Shown: positions 1 through 6,110, numbered from the stretch's first letter. The stretch: 7,949 nucleotides of DNA from CAZEDL01 sp964585245 (GCA_964585245.1 CAZPCV010000046.1:1-7949), one strand, 5' to 3'. Notes: generated from the letters alone by a model not told the origin. A program made the numbers and translations.

Positions 1-54
1 TAGAACGCTTCCTTGCCAAGGAAGAGGTCGCCGGTTCGAATCCGGTCTGCCGCT
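1..54 (+). tRNA. tRNA-Gly (anticodon GCC), 5' part outside window
   Basis: This is the 3' part of a glycine tRNA; the acceptor 5' strand and most of the D arm lie before the window. The anticodon arm is a perfect 5-bp stem (8-12 with 20-24) around the loop TTGCCAA, with anticodon GCC at 15-17. The T arm (30-34 with 42-46, loop TTCGAAT) has four Watson-Crick pairs and one G-T pair. The acceptor 3' strand is 47-53 with discriminator base T at 54. The following bases are CAC, so the CCA tail is not encoded and must be added by CCA-adding enzyme. It lies 14 bp before the initiator tRNA, so the two are probably cotranscribed. Confidence 0.93.
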
Positions 55-68
55 CACGAAAATATAAT

Positions 69-144
69 AGCGGGATGGAGCAACTGGCAGCTCGCCGGGC
101 TCATAACCCGGAGGTTATAGGTTCGAGTCCTATTCCCGCAACCA
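69..144 (+). tRNA. Initiator tRNA-fMet (anticodon CAU)
   Basis: A complete 76-nt tRNA with encoded CCA (142-144) and anticodon CAT at 102-104. Three features mark it as the initiator and not elongator Met or Ile2. The anticodon stem carries three consecutive G-C pairs (G97-G99 with C107-C109). The D stem has the A11-U24 pair (A79 with T92). Positions 1 and 72 do not pair (A69 and A140). The remaining acceptor stem (70-75 with 134-139) and T stem (117-121 with 129-133) are fully paired. The usual bacterial initiator mismatch is C1-A72; here it is A1-A72, which is unusual but still leaves the end unpaired, as formylation requires. Confidence 0.95.
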
Positions 145-150
145 AGTAAA

Positions 151-179
151 AAAAGATTCCGACTAGCGGAATTTTTTTG
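151..179. terminator. Bidirectional intrinsic terminator between tRNAs and ribH
   Basis: The stem ATTCCG (156-161) pairs with CGGAAT (167-172) around a 5-nt loop. An A run lies before it and a T run after it, so either strand gives a hairpin followed by a U tract. It would end the plus-strand tRNA transcript 7 nt after the CCA end and the minus-strand operon ending with ribH at 203. Confidence 0.85.
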
Positions 180-202
180 TTTTTGGTTAAAATGTCGCAG
201 TT

Positions 203-685
203 TTAGGCAATTTTAGTATTCTGGTTTTTAATCTTTTTGATGGTTAGGTTAGCCTGTAACGCTGCGGTTACCGCGCTTGCTCCAGACTCTAATCGGCTGG
301 CAGCTTGGTTTTTATTTTCCAGCGTCAAAATACCAAACCCGACCGGAATAGTATGTGCTAGCATGACTTCGCGCACCCCGTCGGCCGCAATTTGGCATAC
401 ATACTCAAAGTGAGGGGTGTCGCCGCGAATAACCGCGCCTATAGCGATCAAGCAATCGTATTGTTTGGTAGCCGCCAATGCTTGCAATACTACCGGGATC
501 TCGATACAGCCGGCGACTGGAATAACGGTAATGTTTTTTGTAGGCACACGGTAGCGATCCAGTTCAGCTTGGGCCGAGTGCAGTAATTCTGCCGTGATAT
601 CTTGGTTGAATTGTGCCACCACCAGGCCGACGCGGAACATGCTCGCGTCAAACGGGGGGAAGGTGCCGGTAAGACTGTGCTGCAT
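203..685 (-). CDS. ribH: 6,7-dimethyl-8-ribityllumazine synthase
   Basis: This enzyme condenses 5-amino-6-ribitylamino-uracil with 3,4-dihydroxy-2-butanone 4-phosphate to lumazine, the penultimate step of riboflavin synthesis, in the cytosol. The 160-residue protein matches the family length and order: FN at 26-27 in the N-terminal substrate strand, GCIEIP at 59-64 (family usually PGxxEIP), the signature GAVIRGDTPHFEYV at 83-96 with catalytic His92, and PVGFGILT at 114-121. Arg131 matches the conserved active-site Arg. After it, about six residues are missing compared with B. subtilis RibH as remembered, including the usual Gly-Asn-Lys-Gly stretch. The tail is Lys-rich. The start ATG at 685 was chosen because the stop of the upstream membrane gene is one base away (TAATATG), implying coupled translation; an upstream in-frame start would overlap that gene by over 100 bp. 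No Shine-Dalgarno is seen. No other rib gene is in the window. Confidence 0.93.
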   Translation of the reverse strand: MQHSLTGTFPPFDASMFRVGLVVAQFNQDITAELLHSAQAELDRYRVPTKNITVIPVAGCIEIPVVLQALAATKQYDCLIAIGAVIRGDTPHFEYVCQIAADGVREVMLAHTIPVGFGILTLENKNQAASRLESGASAVTAALQANLTIKKIKNQNTKIA

Positions 686-686
686 A

Positions 687-1739
687 TTAATTTTGTGAAA
701 GTTCGCGGTGATAGTACTGTTCGTAAATCTGCCAGAACGAAAGGAATAGTGCGGCAATAACAGGGCCAATGATAAAACCGGAAATACCGAACAGGCCAAT
801 GCCGCCTAAAGTGGAGAAGAGGATTAGTAGCGGATTCATTTGGATATCTTTGCCCACCACTATTGGGCGTAAAAGGTTGTCTATGGTGCTGATGAGGAGC
901 AGTCCGACACCCCCTACAATCAACCCTCCGCTCGTGTCACCGGTGAGGAAGAGAATCACGCTTGCCGGTAGCCAAATAATAGCGCAGCCAATGCCGGGTG
1001 TAATTGAGAAAAAAGCGGTTAAAATACCCCAAATCAGGGCGCCTTGTACGCCGGCGATAGCAAAGGCAATTCCAGCAATCAAGCCCTGAATACTGCCGAT
1101 AATGAATACGCCTTTGATAGTAGCAATTGCGGTGGATGTAAATTTTTTGTACAAAAGTACTTCATAACGATCGCCCAAGGGACATAGGTACAATATTTTT
1201 TTGAGCAATTTTTCGCCGTCGCGTAAAAAGAAAAAGAGCGCATAGAGCATTAAGACGAACATTCCGGCAGCAGTAAATGAATTTTGGGTTAGATTGGTGG
1301 CTGAAGTAAAAATGAAAGTAAGAACGTTTTTGGAGACATCGGCAATTTTTTCACTTACCAGACCCTCGTCAATTTTGATGCCGGTAATTGCTTGGCTTTT
1401 GTGGAAGAAGCCAATAACCGCCTGGACAGTTTGATTGATGCTGCCCCGATTGTCGTTCAGGGTGCCATAAATTGAAATTGATTCTTTGACAAGCAGGGTA
1501 CCGATGGTGGCAATTGGCAGCAAAATACAGACCGTAATAATGATTAACGATAGAGAAGCGCTTAGATTGGGGCATTTAGTCCAGTGATTGATTTTTTGGT
1601 ATAACGGATAAAAAAGTATAGCGATGACAGCCGCCCAGAAAAGCGGGTAGCCGAATGGCTGGAGGAGTGAAAAAAATAACAACGTTACCAGCACGAGCAA
1701 TCCTAAGAACAGGTAGTTTTTTATTTTACTGAAATCCAT
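687..1739 (-). CDS. AI-2E/PerM-family multi-pass membrane protein
   Basis: A 350-residue integral membrane protein of the AI-2E transporter (PerM/YdiK-like) family, whose members mostly have unproven substrates; a few are linked to autoinducer-2 export or Na+/H+ exchange. An N-terminal hydrophobic pair spans about 9-45 and a third helix about 62-84. A soluble stretch at 85-150 is followed by a helix at 158-172 and a C-terminal helical bundle from 205. Family marks are GVQGALIWGILTAFF at 230-244 followed by the ITPGIG turn near 246-251, DNLLRPIVVG at 287-296, and GFIIGPVIAALF at 321-332. ATG 1739 is preferred over an in-frame TTG at 1814, which would overlap the flippase gene; from ATG the gap to the flippase is 28 nt. 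It is the third gene of the four-gene operon. The substrate cannot be told from sequence; the AI-2 label should not be read as quorum sensing. Confidence 0.9.
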   Translation of the reverse strand: MDFSKIKNYLFLGLLVLVTLLFFSLLQPFGYPLFWAAVIAILFYPLYQKINHWTKCPNLSASLSLIIITVCILLPIATIGTLLVKESISIYGTLNDNRGSINQTVQAVIGFFHKSQAITGIKIDEGLVSEKIADVSKNVLTFIFTSATNLTQNSFTAAGMFVLMLYALFFFLRDGEKLLKKILYLCPLGDRYEVLLYKKFTSTAIATIKGVFIIGSIQGLIAGIAFAIAGVQGALIWGILTAFFSITPGIGCAIIWLPASVILFLTGDTSGGLIVGGVGLLLISTIDNLLRPIVVGKDIQMNPLLILFSTLGGIGLFGISGFIIGPVIAALFLSFWQIYEQYYHRELSQN

Positions 1740-1752
1740 ATAAATGAGGGTT

Positions 1753-1765
1753 ACGTTAGTAACGT
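1753..1765. repeat. 13-bp perfect palindrome in flippase/AI-2E gap
   Basis: ACGTTA-G-TAACGT occupies nearly half of the 28-nt gap between the flippase stop and the next start. The arms are 6 bp with a single central base, which is too tight for an RNA hairpin without opening the inner pairs. It looks more like a protein-binding dyad or an accident. No T tract follows on the minus strand, so it is not a terminator. Confidence 0.4.
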
Positions 1766-1767
1766 GC

Positions 1768-3210
1768 TTAAGCTGGGTTAGAGGGGATTGTATCAAATTG
1801 AGCCTTTTTCGCAACTAGGAGCGTGCGAAGATGGGCAAGAGAGACGACTTTGAACGCAATGATAAAGAAGCTATAGCTAACGACTCCCAGTAATAGAGAC
1901 AAAAATAAAGGAAGAGCTCCGGCCAGCTTGAGCGCCCCGGCCATGATAAGGCTGGCAAAAGCAATTTTCCCCAGCGTCAGGAAGGGTGGAGCGTTTTTGG
2001 TGGTTTTGATAACAATATAGGCCAATCCTAACCCTGCGTACCATTCGGAAAATATCGTCACACCGACTGCTCCCCATACCCCCCAGGCCCGAATGCAGAC
2101 TATATATCCGATTGTACTGAGAATTGCGTCCGAAAAATAAATCCACAGTGCTTGGCGCTGCTGGTTGATGGCGAGAGCCAAGTAGCCAAAGGTAAGCGAG
2201 AAGCAGATGCCGATAATAGAGAGGCTTAGATATCGTAATAAATGACCAGCTTCTGCAAATTCAGCCCCGGCTACAAATCGCATGATTGGTTCGTCGAGCA
2301 CAAAAATTCCGGCAATAGCCGGGAACAGCACCGCCGCGACCAGGGTGAGGCTAAGTTGGAAATAGGTTTTGAAGGCATCCCATTGCTGGCGCGACCAAGT
2401 GAAGCTGGCGAGCGGGATCATTACGCCCATAATGAGGGCCGCAATTTGAATGATAATATCAAGTACGCGGTAGGCGGCGCCGTAAAGCCCCACCGTAGTT
2501 TGGCTAGCGTACAGCGGCAGAAGTACCCGGTCGCCTTGCAAGTAAAAGCCATTACAAATGACTGAGAGGGCAGTGGGCCACATGCGTTGAAAAATAGCGC
2601 GTGAAATTTCTCGGTCAAAACACCACTGTACCGGGCCATGTTTTTTGATTAAATACAGTGTAGAAATTAGCGATGCCACTGTGACAGCACCCATGGTCGC
2701 GATGAAGCCGGTGTGGGTAATGGTAGCCAAAAGCACACCGCCAACAAGTGCTACCCGCCCTAACACCTCGCTGATTGCTTGCTGGTAATTTTGTAATTTG
2801 GATTGATAATACCCAATAAATACTTGGCCGATAGCCAGAGCAAAAAATGATACACTGGTAATGGCGACACCAACTTTTACCGGTGCGGGATAGGGAAAAA
2901 GAAGAAAAATGAAAGGAGCTACCCCCAGGAACACAAGGGCGGTTACAAATCGCCAGCTAAAGAGTGTGTTAAATAATTTTTCTTTATCAAATGCCGGTTC
3001 TGACAAGAGGCTTGTGGTCGTGAGGATAAAACCAAAATCACTGAGGATGCCGATAAATTGCAAAAACCCCACTGCCGTAACATACCAGCCGAATTGTTCG
3101 AGGCCCAGACTCCGGGTCATGAGGGCGACCGCAGCGAGCCCTAGGGCGGTACTAATAATTTTACCACCGATTTGACTAATGGTGTTTTTGGCAATGAGAT
3201 GAGTGGACAT
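1768..3210 (-). CDS. Polysaccharide/oligosaccharide flippase (Wzx-like, MOP superfamily)
   Basis: A 480-residue, strongly hydrophobic protein with about 12-14 predicted membrane helices. The N-terminus has the arrangement typical of Wzx/RfbX-type flippases: an NTISQIGGK helix start at 9-17, then TRSLGLEQFGWY at 32-43, then a DFG motif near 58-60. The family moves undecaprenyl-linked sugar units across the cytoplasmic membrane for surface polysaccharide or glycoprotein assembly. Small charged loops alternate with helices throughout, and no soluble domain is fused. The start ATG at 3210 lies two bases after the stop of the upstream small gene, so the two are almost certainly cotranslated. No glycosyltransferase lies in this window, so the glycan is unknown. 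MurJ and MATE exporters are related alternatives, but the N-terminal pattern favours the polysaccharide branch. Confidence 0.88.
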   Translation of the reverse strand: MSTHLIAKNTISQIGGKIISTALGLAAVALMTRSLGLEQFGWYVTAVGFLQFIGILSDFGFILTTTSLLSEPAFDKEKLFNTLFSWRFVTALVFLGVAPFIFLLFPYPAPVKVGVAITSVSFFALAIGQVFIGYYQSKLQNYQQAISEVLGRVALVGGVLLATITHTGFIATMGAVTVASLISTLYLIKKHGPVQWCFDREISRAIFQRMWPTALSVICNGFYLQGDRVLLPLYASQTTVGLYGAAYRVLDIIIQIAALIMGVMIPLASFTWSRQQWDAFKTYFQLSLTLVAAVLFPAIAGIFVLDEPIMRFVAGAEFAEAGHLLRYLSLSIIGICFSLTFGYLALAINQQRQALWIYFSDAILSTIGYIVCIRAWGVWGAVGVTIFSEWYAGLGLAYIVIKTTKNAPPFLTLGKIAFASLIMAGALKLAGALPLFLSLLLGVVSYSFFIIAFKVVSLAHLRTLLVAKKAQFDTIPSNPA

Positions 3211-3212
3211 GC

Positions 3213-3512
3213 TTAGTCTTTAAAGTGAGTTTCAAAATACTGCTTGAAGATGGCAAAGAAATCGTGTTGATCAAGCTCGGTGAGCGTGTGATTGTGTTTA
3301 AGCTCGTGTAACACGTCGTGTATTTTGTTAAGGGATATTTTGCCGTCATGGGTACGATGAGAAAGTATCGCAGCGCTGACTACCTCTTTCAGATGATGGG
3401 TCAAATTAGGTTTGGAAATAGTAGAAAATAAATGATGTAATTCTTCGGTGCTAAGAGGGTGTGATTTCGTAGAATAAGTGGAGCCACTAAAGTAAGAAGA
3501 AAAGAAGCCCAT
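3213..3512 (-). CDS. Histidine-rich hypothetical protein, first gene of the flippase operon
   Basis: A 99-residue protein of unknown function that I do not recognise as a named family. A Ser/Phe/Tyr-rich N-terminus (1-17) precedes an apparently all-helical body. It has 13 histidines (13%), spread as pairs and i/i+2-4 spacings across the helices. A short segment, HDGKISLNKIHDVL at about 55-68, faintly resembles an EF-hand loop but lacks the acidic residues at positions 1, 3 and 12, so calcium binding is not supported. There is no signal peptide and no membrane helix. It is separated from the flippase start by two bases, so it is probably made in step with it. The start is ATG 3512; no Shine-Dalgarno is seen. 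The inferred promoter gives it a leader of roughly 100 nt containing a large inverted repeat. The coding frame is supported by tight operon packing; function is open. Confidence 0.8.
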   Translation of the reverse strand: MGFFSSYFSGSTYSTKSHPLSTEELHHLFSTISKPNLTHHLKEVVSAAILSHRTHDGKISLNKIHDVLHELKHNHTLTELDQHDFFAIFKQYFETHFKD

Positions 3513-3534
3513 AGAGTAGTGATGAGCAAATTAA

Positions 3535-3617
3535 GCAGAATAAGTGCTAAGCAAGGTAAGTGACAGGCTGTTGGTTTAGTGCTTGATCTGCTTACTTTGC
3601 TTAGTACTTAGTACTGC
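3535..3617. repeat. Long imperfect inverted repeat in the divergent control region
   Basis: The left arm 3535-3560 pairs with the right arm 3591-3617 across a 30-nt loop. About 24 of 26 positions pair, with one A-A mismatch and one bulged G; two of the pairs are G-T. The G-T pairs mean an RNA copy of the plus strand folds better than one of the minus strand, where they become A-C mismatches. The right arm contains two adjacent copies of the heptamer CTTAGTA. It sits between the inferred minus-strand promoter and the start of the 3512 gene, so it would be in that operon's leader RNA. It might be a small mobile-element relic, a dispersed repeat or a regulatory structure. Confidence 0.75.
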
Positions 3618-3620
3618 ACT

Positions 3621-3649
3621 AGTATAACATCCGTTGTTGGTATCGGCAA
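3621..3649 (-). promoter_or_regulatory. Sigma70-type promoter for the four-gene minus operon
   Basis: On the minus strand, TTGCCG (3649-3644) and TATACT (3626-3621) are separated by exactly 17 nt. Transcription would start near 3614, giving an approximately 100-nt leader that runs through the inverted repeat before the ATG at 3512. It overlaps the opposing spoIID-like promoter. This is read by eye and is unproven. Confidence 0.5.
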
Positions 3650-3651
3650 CG
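3632..3651. promoter_or_regulatory. Operator-like dyad shared by the two divergent promoters
   Basis: CGTTG (3632-3636) is the inverse of CAACG (3647-3651). Counting G-T pairs, the dyad extends to 8 bp per arm with a 4-nt centre. It covers the -35 boxes of both divergent promoters, a position where one bound protein could affect both directions. The regulator is unknown. Confidence 0.35.
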
Positions 3652-3662
3652 CGTGGTATACT
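3634..3662 (+). promoter_or_regulatory. Extended -10 promoter for the SpoIID-like gene
   Basis: TTGTTG (3634-3639) and TATACT (3657-3662) are separated by 17 nt. A TG one base before the -10 (3654-3655) makes it an extended -10 promoter. The expected start at about 3669-3670 is only about 3 nt before the ATG at 3673. The transcript would therefore be essentially leaderless, which agrees with the missing Shine-Dalgarno. Confidence 0.6.
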
Positions 3663-3672
3663 GAGTAGCACT

Positions 3673-5205
3673 ATGCAAATTATTTATAGTCAGATTAAAA
3701 AAATATCCGCATTCGTGTTGGCGACCTTGCTTTTAATTGTGGGAGACGATTCATTGGCGGCAATTAAAGCACCCTCTTTTCGTGATTTAGGGTATCAAGG
3801 CGAGCTGATCAGCCAATCGCTGCCGGACAGCAGCAGTTTTAAACCGGGAGAGAGCCGTACGGTAGAGTTTGTTTTCAAAAATACCGGCACTAAAACATGG
3901 GCGGCTAGCGGGAGCAATCTGGTCTCTGCCTATACCGTAGATCCGAATTATCATGTGAGTGAGTTAGCGAGCAAGCAATGGTTAGCGCCGAATCGACCCG
4001 GAGCGATCAAGAGCAAAACTTCTCCTGGACAAACGGTAACCCTACCGGTAATTATAACAGCTCCGGCTAAGCCTGGTGTGTATCAGGAAGATTTTTATCT
4101 GGCGGCAGAAAATAAAACGTGGATCAAAGGCACGCATTTTTATTTTATTCTGCGGGTGGCGGCAGACAAAAAGACCGCAGGTTTGCCGAACATGGGGTCG
4201 CAGAGTCGTGCTGACACTACCTCTACGGCAGCGGTGAGCCTGGCCAGTTCTACGCCGCCTGTTGCCCCAGAAAACACCGCTTCTTCTAGCCTGGAGGCAG
4301 CAGGTTTTTGGGATGACGCCGCTACCGGCACTCGCATTCTGGCAGCAGAACCTTCGATTAGAGTACGTTTGTTTACTACTTCAACGCCGCTTAAGTGGCG
4401 GTCAGATTTTGCCTATCAAGTACTTTCGGGTACCAGTACTCTTTTGACGGTTGAGCCTCAGACTACCGTTAGTATTAGTTATGCAAAAGGGTTGTATTAT
4501 GCCAGCACGCCGGATACTACCGTTACCAGTACCTTGCCGTTGCAGCTTTCGCCGATTGAGGCGCAAAGTTATTGGTCCTTACCGGAGTATGAACGCAAAG
4601 TGGCTGGGCGTACCGGATTGAATTTTGATACGTATCGGGGAGGCATGATTGTTGCCTATCAACCCAAGAGTAACGATCTGATGGTGGTGAACGAATTGCC
4701 GCTGGAACAGTATATGGCGGGGGTAACCGAAGCATCTGACGGGGTACCAGCTGAATATGCCAAGGCGCTACAGGTAGCGGCGCGTTCGTATGCGTGGCAG
4801 CATATTCCTGCCCCGGGTGCACTGCGCACATTATTTGATGTCTACGCGACCACGGTGGATCAACTTTATTTAGGATATATAGCAGAAATTAACCAACCAC
4901 GGATTGTATCGGCTACGGTGGCTACAAGTGGGCAATTAGTCACGTATGCCGGCGCACCGGTGGTGACGCCATACTTTAGCCGCTCGAGCGGCACCACGCG
5001 TTCGTGGAGTGCCGCTTGGGGAGGCACAGACAAACCGTGGCTCGTACCTGTAGCCGCTGTCCATGATAGAGGGCTTGCCCGTTTGGGGCACGGGGTGGGG
5101 ATGAGCTTGCGTGATGCGATGTTGCGCGCTGGAAATGACGGGTGGAGTTACGATCAGATTTTAAAATATTATTATACCGGGGTCACTGTGGAGAGGTGGT
5201 ATTAG
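3673..5205 (+). CDS. Secreted SpoIID/LytB-like protein with NBR1-type Ig domain
   Basis: A 510-residue exported cell-wall protein. SpoIID-family members are peptidoglycan lytic transglycosylases or amidase enhancers; here the role is probably envelope remodelling and not sporulation. Residues 1-31 form a signal peptide (Lys9-Lys10, hydrophobic 11-23, cleavage probably near SLA-A). Residues about 45-162 resemble the NBR1 Ig-like domain, with KNTGTKTW at 69-76 and a repeated beta pattern. A Ser/Thr/Ala linker spans about 163-216. The SpoIID region follows: IRV at the start of a beta segment, then LPLEQYMAGVTEAS at 342-355 with candidate catalytic Glu353, LQVAARSYAW at 366-375, and GHGVGMS at 472-478. 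The motif continues as LRDA where classical members have QxGA. No Cys/His zinc site is evident. ATG 3673 is preferred to TTG 3634, which lies inside the -35 box. The gene ends at a strong terminator. Confidence 0.9.
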   Translation: MQIIYSQIKKISAFVLATLLLIVGDDSLAAIKAPSFRDLGYQGELISQSLPDSSSFKPGESRTVEFVFKNTGTKTWAASGSNLVSAYTVDPNYHVSELASKQWLAPNRPGAIKSKTSPGQTVTLPVIITAPAKPGVYQEDFYLAAENKTWIKGTHFYFILRVAADKKTAGLPNMGSQSRADTTSTAAVSLASSTPPVAPENTASSSLEAAGFWDDAATGTRILAAEPSIRVRLFTTSTPLKWRSDFAYQVLSGTSTLLTVEPQTTVSISYAKGLYYASTPDTTVTSTLPLQLSPIEAQSYWSLPEYERKVAGRTGLNFDTYRGGMIVAYQPKSNDLMVVNELPLEQYMAGVTEASDGVPAEYAKALQVAARSYAWQHIPAPGALRTLFDVYATTVDQLYLGYIAEINQPRIVSATVATSGQLVTYAGAPVVTPYFSRSSGTTRSWSAAWGGTDKPWLVPVAAVHDRGLARLGHGVGMSLRDAMLRAGNDGWSYDQILKYYYTGVTVERWY

Positions 5206-5212
5206 GAAAAAG

Positions 5213-5245
5213 TAAAAAAACATCCCGCTAAAGCGGGATGTTTTT
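5213..5245. terminator. Strong bidirectional terminator between convergent genes
   Basis: ACATCCCGC (5220-5228) pairs perfectly with GCGGGATGT (5233-5241) around TAAA. An A7 run lies on the left and a T5 run on the right. It ends the SpoIID-like transcript on the plus strand, and on the minus strand gives a hairpin plus seven U after the PH-domain gene. A-T pairs outside the core lengthen the stem. Confidence 0.95.
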
Positions 5246-5249
5246 GGTT

Positions 5250-5807
5250 CTAACCGGGAATATACCCTTTTTGCGGCGCGTGGAATTTGCGGTCATATTC
5301 TGCCAGCTCCAGAATTTTTTGGCGTAAATGATTGGGGTTAGGGATGCTTTTTAGATGGAATTTGGTGACGGCGCTGGCATCTTGAATGATCAGATCGCCA
5401 TAGTTAAAAATTGATGGAAATAATCCTTCGACTTCGGAGGTGGCATCTTGCAAACGAAATAAATCCATTTCCGAAATCGTGCGGTTAAACAGGTTTCCTT
5501 GGGTAATTTCTATTAATCGATCATTCGTAATAATGAGCAGGTCCAAGTAATAGGTAATAAAATAAGAGTAGAGGAATAGGGCGATAGATAGGTAATAAAC
5601 ACTAAGAGCCAGAACCACCACAGTCCAAACGGCACTGTCATCGAGGAGGCCAGGAAACAGTGCGTCAACCAGTAATTTCAAGACAATCGGTACGAGCGCC
5701 AGGACAAAAAATAAAATTACATACGGAATAAAGGTGATCCAGTGATGTCGAATCAAGAGCTCGACTTTTTCGTAGGATTTTTGGTGTATAAAAGCGGAGA
5801 GTTGCAT
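5250..5807 (-). CDS. PH-domain (bPH_2/YdbT-like) membrane protein
   Basis: A 185-residue protein with two membrane helices (about 24-48 and 60-86) followed by a cytosolic bacterial PH-like domain (about 88-165). The hallmarks are YLDLLIITNDRLIEIT at 87-102, where the chain leaves the membrane straight into the first strands, LFNRTISEMDLFRLQDA at 106-122, NYGDLIIQ at 135-142, and an amphipathic final helix from 157. Bacterial PH-like proteins of this type are common but mostly uncharacterised; some are linked to envelope stress or membrane organisation. The start ATG at 5807 leaves a 44-nt gap to the upstream small membrane gene. No promoter stands out there, so it is probably the third gene of the ruvB operon. 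No Shine-Dalgarno is seen. The precise role is unknown. Confidence 0.85.
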   Translation of the reverse strand: MQLSAFIHQKSYEKVELLIRHHWITFIPYVILFFVLALVPIVLKLLVDALFPGLLDDSAVWTVVVLALSVYYLSIALFLYSYFITYYLDLLIITNDRLIEITQGNLFNRTISEMDLFRLQDATSEVEGLFPSIFNYGDLIIQDASAVTKFHLKSIPNPNHLRQKILELAEYDRKFHAPQKGYIPG

Positions 5808-5851
5808 AGCCAGGGTGTTTTAGGTGGTTGGTTTAGATTAATCGGTAATTT

Positions 5852-6106
5852 TTAAAAAATTCCACTAATCCAGCGAGTATCCCAAATTACTACCGTGGTG
5901 TGCCAGTCGACCGTTTGGGCGAAGTTCCAGGTCAGAGACAGAATGAATAGACAAAAAATACTTACGGCTACGGTTACGAGTGTGCTGGCGATAGTAATTG
6001 TACCGGTATTGATTAGATGGGCCAGGTCGATCAGAAAAAAGAGTACGAAAATGACAAGAAAGATCAGGTAGAGGTAGAAAAATAACGATAATTCAACGAT
6101 GAGCAT
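5852..6106 (-). CDS. Small two-helix membrane protein of unknown function
   Basis: An 84-residue protein, unrecognised beyond topology. Two hydrophobic helices at about 7-27 and 38-58 are joined by a short DLAHLINTGTIT loop. A C-terminal tail of about 26 residues carries four tryptophans (60, 68, 75, 79), suggesting a tail lying at the membrane surface. ATG 6106 was chosen because it is four bases after the ruvB stop (6111). The open frame continues upstream to 6313, but that part runs antisense-free through ruvB in another frame and reads as non-membrane, Lys/Pro/Arg-rich noise. Being between ruvB and the PH-domain gene with minimal spacing makes cotranscription likely. It may assemble with the PH-domain protein, but this is only a proximity argument. 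Confidence 0.75.
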   Translation of the reverse strand: MLIVELSLFFYLYLIFLVIFVLFFLIDLAHLINTGTITIASTLVTVAVSIFCLFILSLTWNFAQTVDWHTTVVIWDTRWISGIF

Positions 6107-6110
6107 ACAA

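Noticed and set aside
63..68. Perfect TATAAT just before tRNA-fMet
   Set aside because: Transcription would start inside the tRNA, and there is no -35 at proper spacing (it would fall in tRNA-Gly). It is probably just AT-rich spacer.
687..1739. Quorum-sensing exporter role for the AI-2E family protein
   Set aside because: The family name covers many unrelated functions, and no luxS or other AI-2 gene is nearby.
1740..1814. TTG-initiated extension of the AI-2E family protein
   Set aside because: It would overlap the flippase gene by 47 bp and add a non-family N-terminus; ATG 1739 begins directly before the first helix.
3300..3360. EF-hand in the histidine-rich protein
   Set aside because: Only the central Asp-Gly-x-Ile resembles the loop; acidic ligands at positions 1, 3 and 12 are absent.
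3634..3672. TTG-initiated extension of the SpoIID-like protein
   Set aside because: It falls inside the predicted -35 box and before the predicted transcript start; ATG 3673 gives a standard signal peptide.
4523..4831. Open frame antisense to the SpoIID-like gene
   Set aside because: Pro/Arg/Thr-rich shadow translation overlapping the conserved SpoIID core.
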